A stretch of DNA of 64,000 bases from Aurifilum marmelostoma (lineage: Eukaryota; Ascomycota; Sordariomycetes; Diaporthales; Cryphonectriaceae), in contig JAMXSV010000019.1 in the NCBI GenBank assembly GCA_027559495.1, positions 682,001 to 746,000 on the forward strand, read 5' to 3'. This document shows positions 47,175-56,393 of the stretch, piece by piece. A program made the translations under genes and the position numbers. Below the pieces are notes generated by a model. That model saw only the letters and a program-made list of their open reading frames with translations. It searched no databases and was not told where the DNA came from. How positions within the stretch are numbered: the first letter of the stretch is position 1; each line of letters starts with the position of its first letter.

Positions 47175-50100
47175 ATGAGTTCTCTATCTGGGGGCCGAGA
47201 CCCTCCTGCCTCATCTCCGCCGGCTCCTCGGCCTCGTTCCTCTTCGCCTCTCAGCCCTCCTCCTCCTTCTTCACTATTTGGCTCCTCATTCCTGAACCCC
47301 CCTCCTCCTGCTGCCCCTTCTTCCGCCTCCCTTAGACCTCCCCCTCCATCAGCTCCTTCGGGCCCTTCCTCCCCAAACCCTCCTTCTCCGCCGCCGCCGC
47401 CGCCACCACCTTCTCCTCCTCGTCGCCGTCGTCGTCCTCGCACCCGACGTCGACCGTCTCTCTATTCTTCGCCACCACCAGCCCCGCCACGCTCGCCTCC
47501 TCCTCCTCCTTCTGCTCCTCTTCCTCCAGTCCCCAGCCGCCGCCGTCCTCGGACCCGGCGCCACCCTTCTATTCATTCTGTACTACCTCCGGCGGCGCCA
47601 GCCTCGCCTCCTCCGCAACCACCACCATCGTCTCGTCATTTTGCATCCCCCCCACAACCTCCGCCTCTTTCTCCACCCCCGCGCCGACGTCGTCGTCCTC
47701 GTACACGGCGTCATCCTTCTGTTTATTCGTCCCTACCACCCGTGGTGCCCGTTTCACCTCGCCCACCACCACCACCCCCATCACCACCGCCGCCTGCGCC
47801 TGATCCTTCTCTTCGTTATTCACTACCACCAGCGCCGCCATTCTCGCCTCTCACTCCACAAGTTCTTTCTCATGCTGCTCCTGAGGCACCTGAGGTTCCT
47901 GAGGTTCCTGAGGCTCCTGAGGCTCCTGCCCCTGGGTCTCCACCTCCGGAAGATGACCATGGTGAACCCAACGTTCCAACTTCCGTTGCCATTAAGATTG
48001 AAGCCATGACTTCAGTCTCAACGTCTTCGGGAGGACATGACAGGGCTCAAGAAGCGGGACCTCCTGCTCCTCCGAATGTCGCAAGCGAAGTAGCGCCTTC
48101 CCCATCGCAAGAAGCGATAGTGGCACTACGCCGAGCACGACAACAACTCCAAGTCAGGGTGGGGGCCTTTGATGCTCTGTCGGAGCGGACTAAGAACCAC
48201 ATACGGACGCTATATGATATGTTCGACTGGTGGTGGCAAGGCTACGACAGTTGGCGCCAATGGAGACATGCTGACGACCGGGGCTTACGAGAAGTATTCT
48301 ATAAAAGAATCAAGCTACCGAGAATCAAGGAGAGACGGGTAGTCCTCAGGTATCGGCCTAAGGGTCCAGGGCTGAGTGAGCATCGAGTCGAAAAGATCAG
48401 GAAGTCGCACTCTGACACATTCTTTGACAATGATGAAGCCGTCGTTCAGGAAAAAGCGATGCCGTCGCTGAATATTGTCGGATTCCGACTCAAGAAGGTG
48501 CTTGGGAAAGGCGCCTTTGGCTGTGCTGCTCTCTTGCAGTTGGACGACATTACTGGCGGGTCTCGCAAGGTCGTGATGAAGATGGCCACTGGAGAGGATG
48601 ATTTAGGCGATGAGATTGACAATATGGGGGTGAGTGGATTGTTGACCACCTCTCACAGCTATATGAATGCCACCCTGGGCTGAGGAGCACTATTAGATAC
48701 CTGACTGACTCCTTGACCGTGTGAACAGCGACTGGCCGGTGCAAAGCACACTTTGCAACGTAACTACCTCAGGAATCTTCCCGAGCCAGTAGGGGAACAT
48801 GTACGGCCCGCCGAGCCTGAGACAAGACAAGAGATGGTCGACGCGCTGAACAAGCTTCCATTGTTTCTTGCAACTGACGTAAGTCCGATAACGGGACCTT
48901 GACATCTTGACCGTGTTACTGATTCAAAACTTGTGGCAAATTGTCCAGTATGCACCATACGGCGATCTTAAAAGTATCGTGTATCGGACTCAGGAGAAAG
49001 GGACACGACTTAGGAGTCAGGACCTATGGCACATCTTTCATTGCTGTAGGTTGAAATCTTGCAGCCAGAGCCTTGGGATGAGAACTGACTGACAATTACC
49101 CCATTGTCTGATTCTAGTGTTCAGGGGATGCGTGGCCCTGGCTTATCCTGACACATGGACCGGAGGGCGGGATCCCGAGAAGGAGGATATTCCGGTACAG
49201 GACGAGGCTATACCGCGAGATGAAATTGGGCGTGTAATTCCATCGACGAAAGCCATGGTTCATTTCGACCTCGACCTATCAAACGGTAAGTCTGCTCCCT
49301 GTTGACGAAGGACAAGTCCGCATCTCGAGTGCTGACCCGACAAAAGTGTTGGTTGGGGAGTTCGACTCCCGCAATTTACCGAATGCTTCTCATGCTCATG
49401 AGGTCGCTCCCATCATCAAGGTGAGGCCTTGGCCCTCCCTCCATCAAGGTTTCCCGAGCCAAGACAGAAAATACATTCTGACTGAGATGTAGATTGGCGA
49501 CTTTGGCCTGTCAAGATCTTATACAGAAGAAGATCGCATGGACTTGTAAGCATTCATAATTCTTAAACCCAAACAGAAAGATTTGGGCAGCTAATTTTAG
49601 AATCGTCCGTGGATAGTGCACTCCTTGTTATAGACCGTGCTCGAGGAAAAATGTCACATTTACACCCAGTGAGTATCTCGTCCAGCCTTTGCAATGCTCA
49701 GCACAAGAGTCGAAACGAATGCAAAATCGCTCATACACACAAATATAGGAACAATTCACCCAAGATTGGGACTACGTTGATAGAACACCTTACTTGACAG
49801 AACCCGTCGCTGGGAATTATGACTGGTGGTCCAACCTCTATCAAGTCGGCCTTGTAAGTCAACTTGCAGAGCACCACCGTCATCGATTTCACATATCATC
49901 TGACATATCAACATGAGATTGACTAACTGTGTGTCACAGTGCATGTGGCAACTCATAACCGCAGAGGAAACAGCGGTGCCACCTGAGTGCTCAAAGGAGA
50001 CTTTTTTCCATCCGGACGGTTCAGAATTCGCTGCATGGACGTATGGAGGATACTTGATGACCGATCAATTCGATCATCAAGACTTGGAACTGCGACGAAC

Positions 50101-51508
50101 TATAGCGCAGTGTATGGGTAAGGCTTTCTTTTTACTTCAGACGCAGACTCCTCCGATCCTGTTTGGTATAACATTAGGTGACTATGAACACAACTAATAT
50201 TACTTCCACGCAGCATATAAACCAGCCGACAGGCCAAGACTGAGTGAACTCGAGGAAGTAATCCAGCAGAATCTTGCACTTGATTGGGATCAAAGGGAGA
50301 TAGAGCCAGAGTCCAAGACTGACCTGGTGACGTTATTGGGCAACCCGCCAGAAATGTGAGTCGCTGGTGCATTACGAATCCAGTAGCGAGTTGCCTCGTC
50401 TTTCCTGTATTCTTTCACTGACTGCTTGACTATCAGACGCTCCCCTAGTGTCCAACGAAGGTCACCACCGATCGCAATCCGAGGACTTGCAGGTCCCCCG
50501 GAATTCGAGGCTCCTCCAGAATTTGCAGCACCCCCGAGATTTGAAGAGCCCCCAGGATTTGCAGCACCTCCGAGATTCGAAGAGCCCCTAGAATTTGCAG
50601 CACCTCCGGAGTTCGCAGCTCCCCGGAGGTTCGAAGCGCCTCCAGAATTCGCAGCACCTCCACAATTTGCAGTACATCCTGCTATCAATATAGGTCAAGC
50701 TCCCGGAGCTCCATTTCTTGGACACGGAGGGCAGCCCATCATGGGTAGTTTTCCAGGTCAGGAGCCTCCAGGCGGCATGTTTCCCCCGCCGCCGCATCAT
50801 CCAGTTCAGGCTGGCGGCTTTGTTCCTCATCCGGGTTGGGTTGGTGTTCCCCAGCAGGCAGTAATTGATCCAAATCGGTTCGAGGGTAGGTTCGTTGGGC
50901 CTGGACCGCAGTTTGACCATCAACATGTCAGAGGTGGCCATCCTATACCTGGGCAAGCCCACCAGAACCATCCTAGAGCAGGTCGCTTCGTCCACCCTAT
51001 GCACGTCCACGCTCAACGATTGGCAGCAGCTCGTCTTATCCCTCCTGGCCCACACCCTGAAGGCCCATTCGGAGCAGAGAGACCGCCTCCAGTACTACCT
51101 GGGCCTGCCCACCACCCTCATCCGGGGGCCTGGCCTGGTCCGAACCAAATGCATCTGCCACCGGCCCCTGCATGGCAGATGCCGCCTCCTGCTCCTGGAT
51201 GGCACATGCCTCCTGGCGTGCCTCCGTGGCAGATGCAGCCTGATGTGCCTGGGTGGCAGATTCCTCCTGGTGTGCCTGCCTGGCAGATGCAGCCTCCGAA
51301 CTTTCCAGCAGGGCCAATGCCGCCTCTTGTCAGCCCTCCTGCGGCCCCTCTTGTGGTGCGAGGGATTTCACGTGGTAACAGAGGCCGGGGCCGCGGAGGA
51401 GGTGCTCGCGGACAACGTGGGCAGGGACGCGGAAGAGTGGTTCGTGGGCAACGAGGCCATGGTCGAGGAAGGGGCAACAATGCACTTCGACGCGGGAGAA
51501 GGGGATAG
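47175..51508 (+). CDS. Protein-kinase-like protein with Pro/Arg head, peptide repeats and RG tail
   Basis: Eleven exons (47175-48629, 48729-48878, 48949-49045, 49118-49285, 49347-49420, 49493-49545, 49617-49668, 49749-49853, 49940-50117, 50214-50355, 50437-51508) all join in phase, 1181 residues. Residues 1-270: Pro/Ser-rich with three Arg blocks. Kinase domain about 440-800: Gly loop GKGAFGC (450), VVMKMA lysine (469), hinge YAPYGDL, catalytic loop HFDLDLSN (616; Asp kept, Arg of HRD replaced by Phe), DFG (651-653), EPVAGNYDWWSN where APE is expected, and KPADRPRL of subdomain XI. Then ten hexapeptide PPEFAA-like repeats (845-904), five Trp-centred nonapeptide repeats (1065-1113) and an RG-rich tail (1133-1181). 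Catalysis looks possible but atypical. Cellular role unknown; the RG tail suggests RNA or condensate association. The ATG at 47175 is used; the frame opens at an in-frame GTG 12 bases earlier. Confidence 0.82.
47423..47732 (+). repeat. Three Arg-rich coding repeats
   Basis: Three copies of an RRRPRTRRHPS-type block followed by a Ser/Tyr or Ile/His stretch, at about 47423, 47537 and 47681, within the Pro-rich head of the kinase-like gene. They are 110-145 bases apart and similar at the DNA level, separated by Pro-rich filler, so the head probably grew by local duplication. Confidence 0.8.
50495..50674 (+). repeat. 18-base tandem coding repeat, ten units
   Basis: Ten imperfect hexapeptide units of the form PPEFAA / PPRFEE in the last exon of the kinase-like gene. 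Every unit keeps Pro at position 1 and Phe at position 4; changes elsewhere are mostly third-base or single-residue, as in a fairly young expansion. Confidence 0.88.
51156..51300 (+). repeat. 27-base tandem coding repeat with regular Trp
   Basis: Five tryptophans spaced exactly nine residues apart, each in a W-Q/H-M/I-x-P-x-x-P-x context (for example WQMPPPAPG and WHMPPGVPP), in the last exon of the kinase-like gene. Confidence 0.85.
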
Positions 51509-51736
51509 GACTGAGAGACCATGCTACAATGCCTCGCGCATCTTGACAGTGTTTCGAAAGATCAATGGGTTGTAACAATTTTGGATGATGTGTTCGTCTG
51601 TCAACCTGGTTGAAGAGATAGGTGTTGTTGAAATTGATGTAGTCAAGCACATAGACATAGGCATGGCATGGTTAGGGATCATGACGTCTTAGCAAAACAA
51701 CGAGTGATCAACAGTGCCAAAGTGAGATAAGACGTC

Positions 51737-52963
51737 TTACTCCTTCAAGTTCTGAACCTCGTCGAAGTCGTTCCAGATCTTTTCCAAGTGATCCATCCTG
51801 ACCTGGGCATCCAGCAGCCGTGGGAAGCGTGTGTCCTCCGGCATATCACTCTTTGCAGGCTGACCAGCCTCCACCCACGCAGCGTAGCGTTCATAAATTA
51901 CCCCTACGTTTCTGCTCAGGATGGGGAGGTCCTTCTGCCAGTCCAGCCAGTTCCACTCGACCTGGACCACCTCGTCTGTCGCGAATTCATGGACCAGGAT
52001 GCGGGGCAGGATCTGGTGAAAATGCCCAGATGACAAGTATGGCCCCGTTGGGCTCGTGACACGTATCTCCCCCTTCTCGCCGTTGATGTTCCATTCGAAG
52101 GCGGACTCGCCCTTGAACGGCCTGCCGTTCCGCATTGTTATGACCAGTGGCGCGCCAGGTACCACCCTGCCTGTGGCCCTGACATCCTGCAAGTGGCCAC
52201 TGACCGTCACCCAGTCTGGGATGTTGGTCGTGACCGTTTGAATCGGCACACCGTCCTCTCCCAAAATCTTCACCTCAGGGAACAGCACAGCCGAGGTGGT
52301 CTTCACGGTCGAGGGCTGCAGGTCCCCGAGCACATCCTGGACGTAGTCGATGCTATGTCCGTAGGAGATGGAAAGCGAGCTTCCGCCGGTCTTACGGTCC
52401 GTGAGGTAGGTCAGGTGCTTTGGCTGCGAGTCTCTGTTGTGGAAGACGGCGTACATCTTGACCTCGCTGCTGAGGACTTTCCCGATGCGTCCAGAATCGA
52501 GGGTCTCCCTGAGCTTGGTGATGATGGGCGCGCCCTGACCCTGGAGGCCGATGATGCTCTTCTCCAGTGCGGTCTTGTATTTCTCGTTCGTGCCTGGGTC
52601 GAGCAGGACGCGAGACGTCGCCGCAGACGACTCCACGGGCCATTCCAAGAAGACCGGTTTTCCAGCCTCTAGCTGAGGACGTGTGACAGCCGCGTGGGTA
52701 TCGACGCGCGTGTTCACGACGACGAGATCAACGTCCGGATCCGCTGCGAGGGAGGCCGGATCGCCATAGGTCTTGACAGAGGCGGGAAGCTGATAGTGCT
52801 CACGTGCGGCCTCGGCTGCTTTGACGGACGAGTTGAGCAGTGCTACAATCTCGTACCGGGCCTTCCCGCGCGGAGAGAGTAGGTAGGGAAGATGGCCCTG
52901 GTATGCCCAGGCGGCTTTTGCGGTGGCGGAGAGGCCGACCAGAGCAACGCGGATAGGGGCCAT
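51737..52963 (-). CDS. Gal80-like Gfo/Idh/MocA-family protein
   Basis: A single exon of 408 residues. Residues 1-130 are a Rossmann fold of the Gfo/Idh/MocA type (VALVGLSATAKAAW at the dinucleotide loop, then VVVNTRVDTH), followed by the alpha/beta C-terminal domain. In active enzymes of the family the motif EKP supplies the catalytic lysine; here it reads EWP (Glu107-Trp108-Pro109). The same Lys-to-Trp state is what I recall for Gal80, the yeast repressor of galactose genes, and the protein resembles fungal entries named Gal80-like. It is therefore more likely a nucleotide-binding regulator, or an enzyme with changed chemistry, than a standard sugar dehydrogenase. I start at MAPIRV; the 42 upstream in-frame codons are leader-like. 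It converges on the kinase-like gene, 228 bases apart. Confidence 0.8.
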   Translation of the reverse strand: MAPIRVALVGLSATAKAAWAYQGHLPYLLSPRGKARYEIVALLNSSVKAAEAAREHYQLPASVKTYGDPASLAADPDVDLVVVNTRVDTHAAVTRPQLEAGKPVFLEWPVESSAATSRVLLDPGTNEKYKTALEKSIIGLQGQGAPIITKLRETLDSGRIGKVLSSEVKMYAVFHNRDSQPKHLTYLTDRKTGGSSLSISYGHSIDYVQDVLGDLQPSTVKTTSAVLFPEVKILGEDGVPIQTVTTNIPDWVTVSGHLQDVRATGRVVPGAPLVITMRNGRPFKGESAFEWNINGEKGEIRVTSPTGPYLSSGHFHQILPRILVHEFATDEVVQVEWNWLDWQKDLPILSRNVGVIYERYAAWVEAGQPAKSDMPEDTRFPRLLDAQVRMDHLEKIWNDFDEVQNLKE

Positions 52964-53552
52964 TTTGATAAGTTGCCTTTTTTTCTCCTTCGATTCTCTT
53001 CCTCCCCTTCCTTCGTAGGGGTGAAATAGGTATTCTTTAGTAATGTCAAGTGAATGTCTTGCGATGTCAATTGGTCTTCCAAATGGCAACTTCGAAGTGT
53101 TGAATTAGGAGCTATCGCATTTTATATTCCTACAAGAAGAGGAATGTTGCACCGAAGAGATGACAAATTCAACTGTATTAATCAGCTTCGCTATGAGGAA
53201 ATTCCCAATGCACGCCAACAACGTGCATCGCATTGGCCAGGTTGTTTTCTGCATCGGAAATCAAGACTGGTGGAGAGATTGATGATCAAGACGGAGGAAT
53301 TATTGTCCCTTTTGAGGGCATGGACGAACCAAGTGTTTCTCGCTTTCCGAGCCCCAAAGTCTGGGGCTCAAGGTTGTGAAGCACCGAAACATACCACGTA
53401 TCACGCGGGGTGATGGCCGACGTTTTCTTTTTTTTTTCCTTTTTTTTTTTCCAACCTCGCATGTATGGCGTTGAAGATGTCAATTGCGATATTGTGGTCG
53501 AGGACAACGATTCAATTGGTAGTCGAAAAGATAGATAGGACTCTCAGTGCGG
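52964..53552. other. Promoter of the Gal80-like gene
   Basis: Between the GatB stop and the Gal80-like start, both on the minus strand. Contains paired T-rich runs near 53424-53451 (A-rich in the transcript direction) and no supported gene. Confidence 0.6.
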
Positions 53553-55505
53553 CTAGTTTCCCAGGTCTTTCACTCTTGCCTTGATGACCCTCCGCAGGAC
53601 GATCTGCGCAGTTCTGGGGTCAATCCTCTCCGAAGGTCCCTCTCTCATCATCTTGCCGACAAGGCGCTGTAGCTGGCCCTCTGGATATTTCTCCACTTTG
53701 CCTGCAAAATAGGGCGCAAATTTGCTAGAGAGCGTCTTGTCCTCGCCCTCTAGCACCTGGCCAGCTAGGCCGTCGTACTCCTGCGGTGTGAGCCTGTTGA
53801 ACCAAAGACCCTCCCGGTCAATTGCCTCTTCAATGCTGGCATAGCTCTCGGGTGAGGCACCATCAAGGGCACCGCGAAACACAGCGAACAGCAGGTCCTT
53901 GGCGACGCCTGCAGAAATGCGACCTTCATGCAGGAAATACAGTATGTCTGCAAGATGTACGGCCGGGATGCGTGAGCACTCTCCTTTGGACGTCATGCCA
54001 AGAGAGTCAACCGCGCCTTCAGCCGTGACGTTACGGTCAGAAGTAAGACGACCAAGCTCGTGGAGGACCCAGTTGCCTGCAAGAGCCGCACAATCCTTGT
54101 TCCATCCCCCCCCTAGATGATCCTCCAGGCGCTGCACGATGCTGTAGAAGTACTCGAGCCTGCCGCCATCGTCAAGATGCATCAGAGACATTGCATCCTT
54201 GGCCCTGATGCCCCACTGATTGCTCAACTCGTCCACTTCAAAGTCGGGTAGCATGCCCATGTTGTCTCGGAGGTGCGAGATCAGATCGTCACCAATGTAT
54301 AGTGGTGCTAGGTCTGGGTCTGGCATGTATCGATAGTCCACCTCCCCTTCCTTTCCGCGCAGCCGTGTCGTCTCCGTGCCGCCGATGGACCAGCCACGCG
54401 TCTCGCCGAGGACGACGCCTCCCTTTTCAAGGACCTCGATCTGTCTGTCCCTCTCAGCAATGATGGCGTCCTCGACAGCTTTAAAAGAGCTCAGGTTCTT
54501 GATCTCCGTCCTCTGACCTAGAGGCGTTGCCTGCCACGAGGGCTGACCCTTCCTCCTCACACTGACATTGACATCTGCTCGTAACCCACCAGCCTCCATG
54601 CCGCTCACACAAGCATCGACAGAGTTGAGGTAATGCTGAATCTTGCGTACGAGCGCAGAAGCTGTCTTGGGATGATGGATCTCGGGCCTGGTGATGATCT
54701 CGATCAAGGGCACGCCGACCCGGTTGAAATCGACCCACTGCAGACCATCGGGCCTAGCGACCGTCTTGGCGGTATCCTGCTCCATCTGTACCTGCTGTAT
54801 GCCGACCGTGATGCTCTCGCCATCCTCTTCAGCAATCCCGTCCCTCTGATATAGCTTGATGTGGCCATCCTTTGCGAAAGGCTCGTAGAACTGTGTAATC
54901 TGGTACCCGCCCGGCTGATCCCACCAGAAATAGTGCTTGCGATCCCACCTGCTCGTGTTCTGTATATTACAGTTCAATGCCAAGGCTGCACGCACGGCGG
55001 GAATGAGGGCTTCGTGCTGGAAGAGGGGCTGGGAGCCCGGGGTGGCGAGATCGAAGAGGGCAACGCGGGTGTTGGGATCATCGGATGGAAGGGGTGTTGA
55101 AGCTGGAGAGAATAGCTTGTGGGGGGTGTTGAGCTGCGCGTGGATCTCGATGCCGACGGTGAGCTCCCATCCGTCGACAGTCTGCCTACGAGAGCTGGTA
55201 GGTGCTTTCTTCTGAGCCTTGAGGGAGGCCTTGAGGAGCTTTCGGAGGGGCACCTGGCTGGGAGCCGATGTTGGTGAGGGGTGTTCTTCTCTGCTCAGTG
55301 ATGCAGACTCAGGCTTTATCTCGGTCTCTGAAGAAGTCTGATGGTATCTAGCCGGTGAGGGAGCAAAGCAGCGGGTGCCATGGTGTTTAGAGGGGAAGGT
55401 TGAGGTGCATGTTCTGGTTCTAGCAAGGCGCAGACAGCCCTGCCGGGAGAGCTGCCCTGTGAAGAGGTACCTGCTCAGCTCTCGAACAGGTATGGGAGCC
55501 ATCAT
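53553..55505 (-). CDS. PET112: Mitochondrial glutamyl-tRNA(Gln) amidotransferase subunit B
   Basis: A single exon of 650 residues. With GatA and GatF/GatC it forms the amidotransferase that turns Glu-tRNA(Gln) into Gln-tRNA(Gln) in mitochondria; GatB binds the tRNA and activates the glutamate with ATP. The first ~45 residues (ELSRYLFTGQLSRQGCLRL and on) are Arg/Ser-rich without acids, a mitochondrial presequence. The catalytic GatB domain starts near WELTVGIEIHAQLNTPHKLF and includes the family strings FNRVGVPLIEIITRPE, GLRADVNVSVRRKG and TEIKNLSSFKAVEDAI. The last ~150 residues are the helical GatB/YqeY tRNA-binding tail. The frame is open a further 70 codons upstream; I choose the ATG at 55505 (an adjacent ATG at 55502 is equivalent) because the presequence begins there. 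Confidence 0.93.
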   Translation of the reverse strand: MMAPIPVRELSRYLFTGQLSRQGCLRLARTRTCTSTFPSKHHGTRCFAPSPARYHQTSSETEIKPESASLSREEHPSPTSAPSQVPLRKLLKASLKAQKKAPTSSRRQTVDGWELTVGIEIHAQLNTPHKLFSPASTPLPSDDPNTRVALFDLATPGSQPLFQHEALIPAVRAALALNCNIQNTSRWDRKHYFWWDQPGGYQITQFYEPFAKDGHIKLYQRDGIAEEDGESITVGIQQVQMEQDTAKTVARPDGLQWVDFNRVGVPLIEIITRPEIHHPKTASALVRKIQHYLNSVDACVSGMEAGGLRADVNVSVRRKGQPSWQATPLGQRTEIKNLSSFKAVEDAIIAERDRQIEVLEKGGVVLGETRGWSIGGTETTRLRGKEGEVDYRYMPDPDLAPLYIGDDLISHLRDNMGMLPDFEVDELSNQWGIRAKDAMSLMHLDDGGRLEYFYSIVQRLEDHLGGGWNKDCAALAGNWVLHELGRLTSDRNVTAEGAVDSLGMTSKGECSRIPAVHLADILYFLHEGRISAGVAKDLLFAVFRGALDGASPESYASIEEAIDREGLWFNRLTPQEYDGLAGQVLEGEDKTLSSKFAPYFAGKVEKYPEGQLQRLVGKMMREGPSERIDPRTAQIVLRRVIKARVKDLGN

Positions 55506-56135
55506 GACAGGTGGCCCGATTCTGTAGTCTCGAGGGTCCTCATCTCTTTGAGCTGCCAGTAAGCTGTGCAGAGGTGTTGGGTGCCGTGTGATAAGACTGC
55601 TCGGAATAGCTTCAAGCTCCAAAATCCCTTCCCCAACTACAGAAGAGGCTAAGCAAGAAGGCTCAAGACCTCCCCAGAAAAAAAACTTACAAGGCACTCC
55701 CTGTTCAAGGTGCACACGGGATGACGTAGACCCACACCTCCAGGTGTGATCATATTAGTCATCGCACAAGTGGGTACATATATTGAACAAAATCGAGAAT
55801 CAGGCCATTTCGGAATTAAGCCAGTACTAAATTATCGCCACTGCAGATCAGGGTCCAGGAAATTTTGGGGCAAGTACAAAGCATTAGCTTTTGGCAGGTC
55901 TGATCGATGAGGCGTCCTGGAAGAGGACCCAATTTCTGTTGTTGCTGACTGCTCATGATTCTGCCACTTCATGATTCCCTTGACACGCACACGATCCTCG
56001 AGCTCAACTCCTTTGTTCCCCGAGCACAAGGACTCCTTAGTCTATCCACCATCCACCATCCAGTCGGACAAACAATAGATTACCCATAGCTATCCCAGAA
56101 TAAATCCACAAGCAGACAACAGACATACAGTCACG
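55506..56135. other. Divergent promoter region, GatB and small basic protein
   Basis: No gene seen. The 55740-56120 part is AT/CA-rich with no notable repeats. Confidence 0.6.
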
Positions 56136-56393
56136 ATGAGCAAGAGCGCCAAGTCTAAAGCCTCAGGGGCCGACCAGACCCCATCGAACTGGACCGCCCA
56201 GCGGCCCCACAAGTACTGCGGAAAGATGGACGCCGCCAGCCCGCGCAAGAAGAAGGCCAACAAGACACACCACTGCGAGGCCTGCGCTGCCATCAAGGCC
56301 CACTCGCAGGTCCTTGATTCCAAGGCCATGGCCAACCGCCGTGAGGAGAAGATGGGCTGGTTAGCTGGCGATGGCGACGGCGGGTGGGATTGA
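56136..56393 (+). CDS. Small basic Cys/His protein, unknown
   Basis: A single exon of 85 residues starting MSKSAKSKASG in a good ATG context (ACG ATG AGC). It is Lys/Arg-rich overall. Possible metal ligands are Cys28, His45, His46, Cys47, Cys50 and His56 (KTHHCEACAAIKAH), a potential zinc knuckle. The end is Gly/Asp-rich (GDGDGGWD). No signal peptide or membrane segment. Codon third positions are GC-rich, as in the strong genes of this window, and unlike the surrounding spacer. I do not recognise a named family. An antisense frame of 126 codons covers it but looks like a shadow. Confidence 0.6.
   Translation: MSKSAKSKASGADQTPSNWTAQRPHKYCGKMDAASPRKKKANKTHHCEACAAIKAHSQVLDSKAMANRREEKMGWLAGDGDGGWD

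Noticed and set aside
49356..49370. Hairpin GGGAGTTCGACTCCC resembling a tRNA T-arm
   Set aside because: Lies in a coding exon of the kinase-like gene, the loop is five rather than seven bases, and no matching acceptor or D-arm is nearby.
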